Assembly (NCBI GenBank): GCA_902475535.1
Contig: CABRZR010000006.1
Coordinates: 1 to 64,000 of the forward strand
Source of the DNA: QAMH01 sp900556425
Lineage (GTDB): Bacteria; Actinomycetota; Coriobacteriia; Coriobacteriales; QAMH01
Direction: 5' to 3'
DNA: 64,000 nt
Of this stretch, positions 42,778 through 51,818 are shown piece after piece. The stretch's first letter is position 1; each line of letters starts with the position of its first letter. The translations under genes were made by a program, and so were the position numbers. The notes beneath the pieces are model-generated. The model was not told the origin of the DNA. It ran no database searches and saw only the letters and a list, made by a program, of their open reading frames with translations.

Positions 42778-44040
42778 TCATGCGGCGGCGGACTCGACCC
42801 TGATGCCCGGTGCCCCGAGCTTCACGAGCATGCAGGCCCCGATGCCAAGCAGGCTCTCGATGCGCTTCACGAAGGGCTCGACCTTGTCATTGGGCACGAC
42901 CACCTGGATGGTGCCGCCAAAGCCGCCGCCATGAATGCGTGCCGAACCGCACAGCGTGCCGTCGACGGGAACGGTGAGCTCCGCGAGCACGCGCTGGCAC
43001 AGGGCAAGCGTGACCATGGCGTCCTCGTGATCTCCGGGGAAGCCGACGTTTTGCAGGTGCTCTGCCGACACGATGCTCGAGCGATTGGTCAGGTATACGA
43101 AGCTTTGGGCATCATCGCGACGCAAGGCCTCGACGCGCCGCTGCACGAGACGAAACTCCTCGAAGAAGGCCAGGCCGCGCAAGGCAACAAGATCGCCGTA
43201 CTCTGCACGAACGCGGCCGATGTCGTTGACGTATTGGTCCATGGAGATGTCACGAAGCTGCGCGACGCCGAAGGCATCGGCCGCATCTTGCATGTCCTGC
43301 GCGACGCTCGCGAAGGAACTCGTCGCATTCTCGTGTCCGCTTCCACAGTTCACGAGAAGATAGGTGTAGCCATCGCAGGAAGGCGGCAAGATGACCTTGC
43401 TTATCGCAGGATTCACGCGATTGGCGAAATCCATGAGAATGACGCCGCCAAACGCGCAGGCGATTTGGTCCATGATGCCACAGGGTTTGCCAAAGAAAGC
43501 CCGCTCGGCATGCAGGGCCATCTGAGATAGATGCAAGGGCGTAAGACGCTTCTCGCGAATGTCGTCCTCGAGTGAGACGCCATCCCTGTGCGCGATGATG
43601 CGCCAGCCACCGATGACGGCAAGTGCGGCACCCACGCAAAGCTCGAAGGCAGCCGAGCTGGAAAGCCCCGCCCCAGAGGGTATGTCCGAGTGGATGTCGA
43701 GCGTGCAACCTTGCAACTCGACGCCCTGCTGCATGAGCTGGGCAGCCATTCCGCGCACGAGCGAGACGGTCGTGTTGCGCTCACTTGCCCGCGAGGTCCA
43801 GCAATTGGGATCGGCAAGGTTGATGGAGCATTCTCCATGCCCGTGGGAACGCACACGAATGCGGCTACCGGCATCCACATATGCATCGCAGACGATACGC
43901 CTGTCGACGGCCGAGGCGATGACACAGCCACCTTGATGATCTTGGTGGTTTCCTGCAACTTCGGTTCTGCCGGGAACGCTTACGCGACAGTGGTCGATGA
44001 ATCCAGACGCCTGATGGTGCTCGGGTGACACAATATCCAT
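42778..44040 (-). CDS. galK: Galactokinase
   Basis: A 420-residue GHMP kinase. The galactokinase signature is present as GRTEVAGNHQDHQGG near residue 25. The ATP loop is DIPSGAGLSSSAAFE, and the third GHMP motif is CGSARIHGGGFGGTIQ near the C-terminus. The segment CGIMDQIACAFGG carries the catalytic-site aspartate. It phosphorylates galactose at C1 for the Leloir pathway. The ATG at 44040 is six bases after GGAAGGG; a GTG five codons earlier is less likely. It is divergent from a GH2 glycosidase gene, sharing a 129-bp control region. No galT or galE is in the window. Confidence 0.92.
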   Translation of the reverse strand: MDIVSPEHHQASGFIDHCRVSVPGRTEVAGNHQDHQGGCVIASAVDRRIVCDAYVDAGSRIRVRSHGHGECSINLADPNCWTSRASERNTTVSLVRGMAAQLMQQGVELQGCTLDIHSDIPSGAGLSSSAAFELCVGAALAVIGGWRIIAHRDGVSLEDDIREKRLTPLHLSQMALHAERAFFGKPCGIMDQIACAFGGVILMDFANRVNPAISKVILPPSCDGYTYLLVNCGSGHENATSSFASVAQDMQDAADAFGVAQLRDISMDQYVNDIGRVRAEYGDLVALRGLAFFEEFRLVQRRVEALRRDDAQSFVYLTNRSSIVSAEHLQNVGFPGDHEDAMVTLALCQRVLAELTVPVDGTLCGSARIHGGGFGGTIQVVVPNDKVEPFVKRIESLLGIGACMLVKLGAPGIRVESAAA

Positions 44041-44079
44041 GGCCGGCCCTTCCACACGTATTATGATTTTTGAATTGTT

Positions 44080-44124
44080 CGTCTGGCAAATAATCTATAT
44101 CGCGTATGATTGTACCACCAGACG
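44080..44124. promoter_or_regulatory. Inverted repeat in the galK/GH2 divergent promoter region
   Basis: CGTCTGG at 44080-44086 and CCAGACG at 44118-44124 are exact reverse complements, flanking AT-rich promoter-like sequence (AATAATCTATAT, TATGAT). The 38-bp spacing between arms could place a repressor dimer or loop over both promoters. Confidence 0.45.
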
Positions 44125-44169
44125 TTCCGAATTACCTGCAGGCGAGATAAAAAGGATGGGGCAGCGAAG

Positions 44170-46014
44170 ATGTTCGATTTCAGACGCGCGCTCAAGAGCG
44201 CCCTGCAGACCCATCCCGATGACGAGCTCGTGCAGCTCCTCACGCCTTGGGGAGAGGCACTTGACCCCCACGACCTGCTCCAGGAATATCCGCGTCCCCA
44301 GATGCGCCGCGAATCATACGCGAACCTCAATGGCTGGTGGGAATGCACGATACGCACAGACCAGCAGGAGGGAAACGAAGCCGACCCCGTCTACAGCGGG
44401 CGGATACTCGTTCCCTTCTCCCCTGAATCAGCGCTCTCCGGAGTAGGCCACCAACTGCTTCCCCACGAGACCATCTGGTATCGCCGCAGCGTCTCGATGC
44501 TCAAGCGCCCGGGCAAACGCTATCTCCTGCACTTCGGAGCAGTCGACTTCGCGTGCGAGTGCATCGTCAACGGGCATCCCGTCGGAAGCCATCGCGGTGG
44601 CTACACGCCTTTCAGCTTCGATATCACGGACGCCCTGCAGGCCTTCGGCGACGCAGAATCGGTCGCCACGATCGACCTCGCCGTACGCGACCCGAGCGAG
44701 ACGGGCACGCAGCCACGCGGCAAGCAACGCCTCGACCGTGGCAGCATCTGGTACACCGCCCAAAGCGGCATCTGGCAGACCGTCTGGATGGAGGAGGTCA
44801 GCGACCCGTATGTCGAGAAGCTCGACGTACGCACCAACGAGGACATGCTGCAGCTGCGCGTGCACGTGGCGGGCAACATCGGCGATACCGAGCGTGCGCT
44901 CTCGGTCGACGTCTTCGACGAAGGTGAGCTCGTCGCGTCTGCAAGCGCATCCGCGCAAGGCCCCGGCCCCCACGATATCGAGCTTACGCTCGAGAATCCC
45001 CGTCTCTGGAGCCCCGCTGATCCGCACCTCTACGACCTTGGCATCTCCTATGGCGAGGATGCCGTGGGCAGCTACTGCGCATTTCGCAACTTCACCATCG
45101 AGCGCGTCGAGGGCAAGAGCATGCCGGTCTTCTGCTGCAATCACGAGCCGCTCTTTCTCAAGGGCGTGCTCGACCAGGGGTATTGGTCCGATGGCCTGCT
45201 CACCGCACCAAGTGACGAGGCCCTGCGCTACGACATCGAGACAGCCCGCAAACTCGGCTTCAACATGCTGCGCAAGCATCTCAAGGTCGAGCCGGCGCGC
45301 TGGTATTACCACTGCGACTGCCTCGGCATGATCGTATGGCAGGACATGGTCAACGGTGGCGCCCAGAGTTACCCCGCGTTTTGGACCAACCAGCTGCCAA
45401 CGGTCTTTCCCGGCATCGCACGTCATGTCGATGACACGAAGAAACTCGCACGCTTCGGTGCCGAAGACGCATCTACGCGTGAGCTCTGGCTCGAGGAGGC
45501 GCGTGCAACCATCGAGCATCTCCGCTTCTTCCCCTGCATCGCGAGCTGGACCGTCTTCAACGAAGCCTGGGGGCAGTTCGAAGCGAACGAGATGACGAAC
45601 GCATTGGCGCAGCTTGACGATACGCGTCCCTTTGACCAGGCAAGCGGTTGGTACGACCAAGGTGGCGGAGATTGCGTCAGCGAGCACAACTACTTCCGCG
45701 ATTTGCGTCTGCCCAAGGGCCATGGACGCGATGACGAACGTGCGCGCGTCATATCGGAGTTCGGCGGCAGCGCGTTCCGCGTCGAAGGACATAGCGCAAT
45801 CGAGCGATCCTACGGTTACGACAATCACGAGGATGCGGAAGAATTCACCGCTGCCGTCAAGCATAGGCTCGACGAGGCCAATGCGCTTGAAGCCGCGGGC
45901 CTTTCCGGCTACGTCTACACGCAGCTTACGGATGTCGAGGAAGAGGTCAACGGACTCATCACCTATGACCGACGCATCGTGAAGGCAAGGCTCGCATCCG
46001 TTGACGAGGCGTAA
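44170..46014 (+). CDS. Glycoside hydrolase family 2 (beta-galactosidase/glucuronidase-like)
   Basis: A 614-residue GH2 enzyme. N-terminal sugar-binding domain (PRPQMRRESYANLNGWWECTI; WYRRSV; LHFGAVDFACECIVNG), an Ig-like middle, then a TIM barrel starting near KLGFNMLRKHLKVEPARWYYHCDCLGM. The acid/base glutamate lies in VFNEAWGQ and the nucleophile in VISEFGG. Members of this length without LacZ's C-terminal domains act on small beta-galactosides or other beta-glycosides. No signal peptide is present, so it is cytoplasmic. It is divergent from galK, pointing to galactoside substrates, and is followed by an MFS-type transporter in the same direction. Confidence 0.88.
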   Translation: MFDFRRALKSALQTHPDDELVQLLTPWGEALDPHDLLQEYPRPQMRRESYANLNGWWECTIRTDQQEGNEADPVYSGRILVPFSPESALSGVGHQLLPHETIWYRRSVSMLKRPGKRYLLHFGAVDFACECIVNGHPVGSHRGGYTPFSFDITDALQAFGDAESVATIDLAVRDPSETGTQPRGKQRLDRGSIWYTAQSGIWQTVWMEEVSDPYVEKLDVRTNEDMLQLRVHVAGNIGDTERALSVDVFDEGELVASASASAQGPGPHDIELTLENPRLWSPADPHLYDLGISYGEDAVGSYCAFRNFTIERVEGKSMPVFCCNHEPLFLKGVLDQGYWSDGLLTAPSDEALRYDIETARKLGFNMLRKHLKVEPARWYYHCDCLGMIVWQDMVNGGAQSYPAFWTNQLPTVFPGIARHVDDTKKLARFGAEDASTRELWLEEARATIEHLRFFPCIASWTVFNEAWGQFEANEMTNALAQLDDTRPFDQASGWYDQGGGDCVSEHNYFRDLRLPKGHGRDDERARVISEFGGSAFRVEGHSAIERSYGYDNHEDAEEFTAAVKHRLDEANALEAAGLSGYVYTQLTDVEEEVNGLITYDRRIVKARLASVDEA

Positions 46015-46092
46015 CGTTTCGGACCCGAATCTTGGCTACAATAGGTAGTCACAATCCAATTTAGACGAATAGCAACGAAGGGCTGATGAAGC

Positions 46093-48093
46093 ATGGCACT
46101 GGGTGTGAGCAGAAGAGACATGGTAATGATCGGCGTGCTGCTGGCGGGCACGCTGCTGGCGGTTCTTAATCAGACCTTGCTCTCCCCCGCGCTTCCCGCC
46201 ATCATGGCAAGCCTCTCGGTCGATGCGACCACCGTGCAGTGGCTCACGAGCGGTTACTCCCTCGTCGAGGCCGTCATCATCCCGCTATCGGCTTTCCTCA
46301 TCGGACGCTACACGACCCGTCAGCTCTTCAACACGGGCTTCGTCATCTTCGCCATCGGCAGCCTCGCCGCCGCACTTGCCCCCAACTTCTGGGTGCTACT
46401 GCTCGGTCGCGTGCTGCAAGCCACATGCACGGGCATGGTCATGCCCATGGCGTTCACGGTGATCTTGCTCGTCTTCCCTCGCGAAAAACGCGGCACCGCC
46501 ATGGGTGCCATCGGGTTGATCATCGGCTTTGCCCCGGCCATCGGTCCCTCGGTTGCAGGCTTGCTCGTCGACTCGGTTGGTTGGCGCTGGTTGTTCGGCA
46601 TCGTCACGATCCTGACCGTCGTCGTCCTCGTACTCTCGCTCGTGTTGCTACGCAACTACGGCGACTTCAAGCGCACGAGCTTCGATCCGCTCTCCGTCCT
46701 GCTCTCCTCCGCGGGTCTTATCTGCCTGCTATATGGCCTCTCGACCTTCTCCTCGAGCGATAACCTCCTCGTAACGGGTGCGCTCATCGTCGTCGGCCTC
46801 GTGCTCGTGGGTCTCTTCGTGCGTCGCCAGCTCAAGCTACCCGTCCCGATGCTCAAGGTCGACATCCTCAAGACGCGCAAGTACGCGACGACCGTCATCA
46901 TCATCGTCATCGTACAGGCCGCCCTCATGGGCACGGGCGTCATCACGCCGCTCTACATCCAGGGCGTCTGCGGCTACTCGGCCACGATGTCGGGTGTCGC
47001 CATGCTGCCCGGCGCGGTCATCGGCGCCTTCATGGGACTCGTGAGTGGCCGTCTCTTCGACCGATTCGGTGTGCGCAAGGTCGTCGTGCCCGGTTCCATC
47101 GTCGCGCTCTTCGGCGCGTTTTGCCTCACGCTTCTGGGTATGGATACCGATTTCATCTTCATCATGCTCGCCTACACGATTCTCACCATCGGCCTGCAGT
47201 TCACGATGACCCCGCTCAACACCTGGGGCGTCAACTCGCTGCCCAACGACGTCATCCAGCATGCGCAGGGCCTGTCCAACACGCTCAACCAGGTTGCCGC
47301 CTCGCTCGGCACGGCCGTTCTCGTGTCCATCTCCGCACTCGCGCCCGTCTTCGCGCCTGATGCCGTGGGCATCGAGCAGATGTTCATCGGCGACCACATG
47401 GCGTTTACCACCACGGCGGCGATCATGGTCATCGCCGTACTCGTCATCCTCTTCTTCGTACGCGACAAGGCAAGGGAGAAAGGTGCCGTGGAAGTCGAGG
47501 CACAGGCAGCCGGCGAGGAGACCGTCGATTACGCGGCCGGCTTTGACGGCGTGACGGTGGATGCCACGGCAAACGAGAACATCGCGGCCGAGGCTGGCAG
47601 TGACGCCTCCGGAGAGATGCAATACCACGTCTCGGATGCCATGAACCGCAATCCCCTCGCCGTCCTCGCCGGTACGACCATGGACGATGTCATCGAGTTC
47701 ATGGCGGCGCATGACGCGAGCGGCTTGCCCGTCATCGACGAAAACGGCAAGCTCGTCGGCTTCATTTCCGATGGCGATGTGGCCTCCTACCTTGGCAGCA
47801 ACGACATCTCGTTGCTCGATTCGACGCTCAACATCTACCGTTTCGAGGATGACACCGCGCTCACCTCGCGCTTGGTCGACCTGCTCAACCTCGACGTCAT
47901 GGACATCGCGACGAAACGCGTCATCTCCGTGCACGAGGACACGCCGCTCGACAAGGCAGTCCACACGCTCTCCGAAAAGCGCATCAAGAAGATGCCCGTC
48001 ATAGACGGGGAAGGCAGGCTCGTGGGAGCCCTGAGCCGCCGCAACGTCATGCACGCCATCGCCGGCGCAATCGGCGAGCTCAAGAGCAAGTAA
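46093..48093 (+). CDS. MFS drug-efflux-type transporter fused to a CBS-domain pair
   Basis: A 666-residue protein. Residues 1-470 are a 14-helix DHA2/EmrB-type MFS permease (LNQTLLSPALPAIMASL; GRVLQATCTGMVMPM; IGFAPAIGPSVAGLLVDSVGWRWLF, the motif C region). A linker of about 50 acidic residues follows. Residues about 515-660 contain two CBS repeats (VSDAMNRNPLAVLAGTTMDDVIEFMAAHDASGLPVID and ATKRVISVHEDTPLDKAVHTLSEKRIKKMPVID). CBS pairs bind adenosine nucleotides, so efflux or uptake may be gated by energy state or by a nucleotide second messenger. The fusion is unusual for this family. It stands 78 bases after the GH2 gene. Confidence 0.9.
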   Translation: MALGVSRRDMVMIGVLLAGTLLAVLNQTLLSPALPAIMASLSVDATTVQWLTSGYSLVEAVIIPLSAFLIGRYTTRQLFNTGFVIFAIGSLAAALAPNFWVLLLGRVLQATCTGMVMPMAFTVILLVFPREKRGTAMGAIGLIIGFAPAIGPSVAGLLVDSVGWRWLFGIVTILTVVVLVLSLVLLRNYGDFKRTSFDPLSVLLSSAGLICLLYGLSTFSSSDNLLVTGALIVVGLVLVGLFVRRQLKLPVPMLKVDILKTRKYATTVIIIVIVQAALMGTGVITPLYIQGVCGYSATMSGVAMLPGAVIGAFMGLVSGRLFDRFGVRKVVVPGSIVALFGAFCLTLLGMDTDFIFIMLAYTILTIGLQFTMTPLNTWGVNSLPNDVIQHAQGLSNTLNQVAASLGTAVLVSISALAPVFAPDAVGIEQMFIGDHMAFTTTAAIMVIAVLVILFFVRDKAREKGAVEVEAQAAGEETVDYAAGFDGVTVDATANENIAAEAGSDASGEMQYHVSDAMNRNPLAVLAGTTMDDVIEFMAAHDASGLPVIDENGKLVGFISDGDVASYLGSNDISLLDSTLNIYRFEDDTALTSRLVDLLNLDVMDIATKRVISVHEDTPLDKAVHTLSEKRIKKMPVIDGEGRLVGALSRRNVMHAIAGAIGELKSK

Positions 48094-48105
48094 GGAATGA
48101 CAAAG

Positions 48106-48127
48106 GGGGCGGCCTTACGGCCGCCCC
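48106..48127. terminator. Bidirectional hairpin between MFS-CBS and copA
   Basis: GGGGCGGCC and GGCCGCCCC pair perfectly around TTAC between the convergent genes. On the minus strand a short CCTTTG follows; T-runs are weak on both sides. Confidence 0.65.
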
Positions 48128-48141
48128 AGTCGAGATGACGC

Positions 48142-50430
48142 CTAGCGGAAGCGTTTGAGCAGCAACGAGTTGCAGACAACGCTTACGCTCGACAGCGCCA
48201 TGGCCGCACCCGCCAACGCCGGTGCCAGGATACCCACGGCAGCCAGCGGAATCATGATGCAGTTGTAGATGAGGGCCCAGAAGAGGTTCTGGCGTATCTT
48301 GCGCATGGTCGCCTTGGAGAGACGCAGCGCCACGACCAGATCACTCAGACGATTGCGCATGAGCACGACGCTGCCTGCATCCAAGGCCACGTCCGTGCCC
48401 GATGCCATGGCGATGCCCACGTCTGCCGCGGCAAGCGCAGGTGCGTCGTTGATGCCGTCGCCGACAAATGCGACGATGTTCTTTGCCTCGGCGTCTTGCG
48501 CCTTCTTCGAAGCCGCTTCGAGCATGCGCACGTCTTCGGCAGATTTCACTTCGAGTACGCGATCGGCCTTTTCAAGCGGCTTGACCCCCGCAAAGACATG
48601 GGCATCCGCGATGCCGACTTCGGAGGCAACAAGCCTCGCGGTCTTCTCGTTGTCACCCGTCACCATATACGAAGCGATGTCGAAATCCTTCATGAGGGCA
48701 TGTACCGTAGAAGCCGCATCCGGTTTCGGCTCGTCTTTGAATTGGATGTATCCCATAGGCTCGTCATCGACGCTGACGAGAACGCCCGACCCAACACCTT
48801 CTGGCGCAACGCTCGTACCGACAAAGACGTCATGCCCGTCGACCTTTCCCCTCACGCCCTCGCCGATGACGGCTTTGAAGCCGGTGACTTCGGGAAGGTC
48901 GCCAATACCTCGCATGGCGGCATAGGAGACAATGGCATGGGCAAGCGGATGCTCGCTTTTCGATTCAACCGCAGCCGCCATGACCAGTGCCTCGTCTGCG
49001 ACATCGCATGCGACAACAGTGGGCTCACCCCTGGTAATGGTGCCGGTCTTGTCGAAGACCATGGCCGAGAGCTTCACGAGCATCTCGAGCACGGAGCCGT
49101 CCTTGATCAGAATGCCAAGCTGGGCGCCCTTTCCCATACCCACCATGAGGGCAGTCGGCGTGGCAAGGCCCAGCGCGCAGGGACACGCCACGCAGATGAC
49201 CGCGATGGCCGGCATCAACGCTTGCTGCAGGCGATGGGACGCCACGTCGGGCTCTACGAAGAAGAACCAGATGCAGAAGACGCAAAGCGCGATGATCAAG
49301 ATGGCCGGCACGAAGATCGATGCAATCTTGTCCGCAATGCGCTGGATGGGGGCTTTCGAGCCCTGGGCATCCTCGACCGCACGCACAATGCGTGCCAACG
49401 TGGAATCCGCGCCCACGCGAAGGGCGCGTACGGTGACGGATCCCGTGGTGTTCTGCGAGCCTCCCGTAACCGCGTCTCCCTCGCCCTTGACGACGGGAAG
49501 GGCCTCTCCCGTGAGCATGGATTCGTCGACTTCGGTCGATCCTTCGATCACGACGCCATCGACTGGCATCTTCTCGCCGGGAAAGACGATGACGGTATCG
49601 CCTGCGGCAACCTGTGCCAGGGGAATCTCCTCCTCTTTGCCGCTGCGAATGACTCGAGCGGTGGGTGGGGTGAGGTTCATGAGGGCCTCGATCGCCTGGT
49701 TGGTGGCTCCCTTCGCCCTTCCCTCGAGGATCTTTCCCAACAAGACGAACGTAATGAGCATGGCACAGGTCTCGAAGTACGGCATACCATCGTTTATCTC
49801 CATGGCAGCACTTCCAGGTCCCCAGTCGTTAGTGATGGCCGGCAGAAACGTGATGTAGACGGAAAACGCGAACGCGATGGTGGTACCCAGGGCGACCAGC
49901 ACGTCCATATTGGCGGAGCCGCCCCTAAGCGACCCCCATGCGCCTTTGTAGAATCGTGCGCCACAGCAGAACTGCACGGGAATCGTGAGCACCATGAGCA
50001 AGAGATTGCAGGCAAACATCGATTGGGCATGTGTAGGATCTGCAACGAAGATTCCCGCAAGTGCGTCTCCCACGCCCATGTGCCACCCGGGAAGCATTCC
50101 GATGCAAAAGACGACGACGGTAAAGACGCATGCCGTCACGAAGACCCTCGTGTCCCGTTTCGCACGCGCCATCTCTTTCGCACGGCGCTTCTCGTCCACG
50201 AGAGGGGCATCTTCGGGGATGATCTCGGCAGTGAACGAGAGGTTGTCGAACACGGCAAGCATGTCGTCTACGCTTGCTTGCGAGGGATCGAACGTGACCT
50301 TGCCCGTGTTGTTTGCCAAATTGACCGCGACATCAACCACCCCGGGAGTCGCACGATAGTGCTTTTCGATGTTGGCCGCGCAGTTCGCGCAATGCATTCC
50401 ATCGATAGCCAGGCGTACGGTGCTTTGCAT
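48142..50430 (-). CDS. copA: Copper-translocating P1B-type ATPase
   Basis: A 762-residue P1B ATPase. One N-terminal heavy-metal domain has GMHCANC at about residues 11-17. Membrane helices follow, with the actuator loop TGEALPVVKGEGD, the ion-binding ACPCALGLATP, the phosphorylation site FDKTGTITRG, the SEHPLAHAI motif and hinge VGDGINDAPALAAADVG. CPC and the overall order indicate Cu(I) export. GGGGG precedes the ATG at 50430. No CopZ or CsoR gene is adjacent. A strong terminator separates it from the upstream gene, so it has its own promoter between 50431 and 50501. Confidence 0.95.
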   Translation of the reverse strand: MQSTVRLAIDGMHCANCAANIEKHYRATPGVVDVAVNLANNTGKVTFDPSQASVDDMLAVFDNLSFTAEIIPEDAPLVDEKRRAKEMARAKRDTRVFVTACVFTVVVFCIGMLPGWHMGVGDALAGIFVADPTHAQSMFACNLLLMVLTIPVQFCCGARFYKGAWGSLRGGSANMDVLVALGTTIAFAFSVYITFLPAITNDWGPGSAAMEINDGMPYFETCAMLITFVLLGKILEGRAKGATNQAIEALMNLTPPTARVIRSGKEEEIPLAQVAAGDTVIVFPGEKMPVDGVVIEGSTEVDESMLTGEALPVVKGEGDAVTGGSQNTTGSVTVRALRVGADSTLARIVRAVEDAQGSKAPIQRIADKIASIFVPAILIIALCVFCIWFFFVEPDVASHRLQQALMPAIAVICVACPCALGLATPTALMVGMGKGAQLGILIKDGSVLEMLVKLSAMVFDKTGTITRGEPTVVACDVADEALVMAAAVESKSEHPLAHAIVSYAAMRGIGDLPEVTGFKAVIGEGVRGKVDGHDVFVGTSVAPEGVGSGVLVSVDDEPMGYIQFKDEPKPDAASTVHALMKDFDIASYMVTGDNEKTARLVASEVGIADAHVFAGVKPLEKADRVLEVKSAEDVRMLEAASKKAQDAEAKNIVAFVGDGINDAPALAAADVGIAMASGTDVALDAGSVVLMRNRLSDLVVALRLSKATMRKIRQNLFWALIYNCIMIPLAAVGILAPALAGAAMALSSVSVVCNSLLLKRFR

Positions 50431-50501
50431 GAACGCCCCCTTTCGCGTCTTTTCTCTATAATCCTGAGCTTAGCATAAAGAATTCGACACATGAAAGAAA
50501 A

Positions 50502-50532
50502 CAGGGTGGCTCCCCCATGGGGAACCACCCTG
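50502..50532 (-). terminator. Rho-independent terminator upstream of copA
   Basis: CAGGGTGGCTCCCC and GGGGAACCACCCTG form a 14-bp stem with one mismatch and a CAT loop. On the minus strand TTTTCTTT follows. It ends transcription from the DUF1269-like gene. Confidence 0.88.
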
Positions 50533-50553
50533 GAATTGTCGCAGATGCCTGCC

Positions 50554-51168
50554 TTACAGGCTCTTCTTGAAGTCCTCGAACTTCTGCTTGATCTCGGCAC
50601 GCTTCTTCTCGATGGCTTCATGACGATCGGCCTTGCGCTGGGCGCGAATCTTCTCGCGGGCCTGCTTGGCCAAGTCCTCCTGGATTTGCTCGGCCTGATC
50701 GACCTCATCGGCGATCTCTGCGGCATCCCAGTGCATGACCGCGCAGTCCATGCCCTCGAACTGCATGTCGAAATCCGCGGAATCGTCCTCTTGCACGAGC
50801 GCGATGAGGGCCGTCTGCCCCGGAAGCAGCGAACGACTGCTGTAGGCGAGCAGCGAGGTGTTGTCCGCAGCATCGCTCTCGTCGACGAGGCTTCCCGCGA
50901 GCAAGCCCACGCCACCGCCGAGCAGGATGCCGATGGGGCCTCCGAGTATGCCCACGGCTGCTCCGAGCAAGCCGCCCATCCACGTGTCGTCCGTCGTGTC
51001 CTGGCCCGAATCGAACCCGTCCTTGGGAACGACGTTTCCATCGACGTTCTTCACGATAACCATCTGGAGAATCGTGTAGGACGATGTGACCGGCTTGTTC
51101 TTGAGGTGGGAAAACGCCTCGTATGCCTGGCTCTCGACCGGGAAAGTTACCATCGTTACGTATTCCAT
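50554..51168 (-). CDS. DUF1269-like glycine-zipper protein
   Basis: A 204-residue protein. The N-terminal domain (1-55) has the start MEYVTMVTFPVESQAYEAFSHLK. A glycine-rich hydrophobic hairpin (MGGLLGAAVGILGG and PIGILLGGGVGLLAGSLVD, about residues 64-95) could insert in membranes. Then comes a second small domain (TALIALVQEDDSADFDMQFEG) and a long charged C-terminal coiled coil (LAKQAREKIRAQRKADRHEAIEKK). The pattern is that of DUF1269 and related general-stress proteins of unknown mechanism. It is divergent from a MerR regulator gene. Confidence 0.7.
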   Translation of the reverse strand: MEYVTMVTFPVESQAYEAFSHLKNKPVTSSYTILQMVIVKNVDGNVVPKDGFDSGQDTTDDTWMGGLLGAAVGILGGPIGILLGGGVGLLAGSLVDESDAADNTSLLAYSSRSLLPGQTALIALVQEDDSADFDMQFEGMDCAVMHWDAAEIADEVDQAEQIQEDLAKQAREKIRAQRKADRHEAIEKKRAEIKQKFEDFKKSL

Positions 51169-51293
51169 GGCATAGCTCCTATTCTTTGCTGCACAAATTG
51201 CATGTTACTAGTATACACCGTTAAACAATTAATACATGCCGTTTACCGAAAACTAGTTGTATCAATAAGATACTAAGTAAACCAAACAATCGA

Positions 51294-51322
51294 TTGAACC
51301 TGACTTTAGGTCAAGCTATCAT
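51294..51322 (+). promoter_or_regulatory. MerR-type promoter/operator
   Basis: TTGAAC (-35) and TATCAT (-10) are 17 bp apart. The dyad TTGA-CCT...AGG-TCAA (51294-51314, one inserted A) lies across the -35 and spacer, the position bound by MerR regulators. It likely autoregulates the MerR-DUF554 operon. Confidence 0.6.
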
Positions 51323-51347
51323 CACGCAAGGCGAAAGGAGAGCCTTC

Positions 51348-51818
51348 ATGCAGTATTCCATCGGCGAGATAGCGGAGATGACGGGACTCTCGCCTTCGAC
51401 GCTTCGCTTCTACGATAAGGAAGGCCTGCTTCCCGGCCTCGAACGCCAAGGTGGTAAGCGGGTCTTTGGCGAGGGTCACATCGAGACTCTACGCATCATC
51501 GAATGCCTGAAGCGCTCCGGCCTGGAAATACGAGACATCCGAAAGTTCATGGAGCTCACTACCAAGGGCAGCGCAAGCTATGCACAGCGTCGGGAGCTGA
51601 TGGAGGAAAGGCGCCAGAAGACCCTCGAGCAGATCGAGGAGCTGCAAAAGACGCTTGCCGTGCTCGAGTACAAATGCTGGTATTACGATGAGGCTCTCTC
51701 GCGGGGCAACGAGGATTTTGCCCAAGGTGCTCCCGACAGCCTTCCCCAAGAGGCTCGCGAACTCTACGAGCGTGCGTTTCTCCAAAGTGCGGACCATCTG
51801 GAAAGGGAATCGGAATGA
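51348..51818 (+). CDS. MerR-family transcriptional regulator
   Basis: A 156-residue MerR regulator. The winged-helix domain is YSIGEIAEMTGLSPSTLRFYDKEGLL, followed by the second wing KRVFGEGHIETLRIIECLKRSG and a coiled-coil dimer helix (RRELMEERRQKTLEQIEELQKTLAVLEYK). The YKCWYYDEAL segment is typical of a subgroup common in Gram-positive bacteria. The effector domain is short and contains no clear metal-binding cysteine pair. AAGGAG lies seven bases before the ATG at 51348. It overlaps the DUF554 gene by four bases, so it may regulate that gene or the divergent DUF1269-like gene. Confidence 0.92.
   Translation: MQYSIGEIAEMTGLSPSTLRFYDKEGLLPGLERQGGKRVFGEGHIETLRIIECLKRSGLEIRDIRKFMELTTKGSASYAQRRELMEERRQKTLEQIEELQKTLAVLEYKCWYYDEALSRGNEDFAQGAPDSLPQEARELYERAFLQSADHLERESE

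Noticed and set aside
44428..45864. 478-codon open frame antisense to the GH2 gene
   Set aside because: The sense strand carries complete GH2 catalytic motifs; the antisense product has no recognisable domain.
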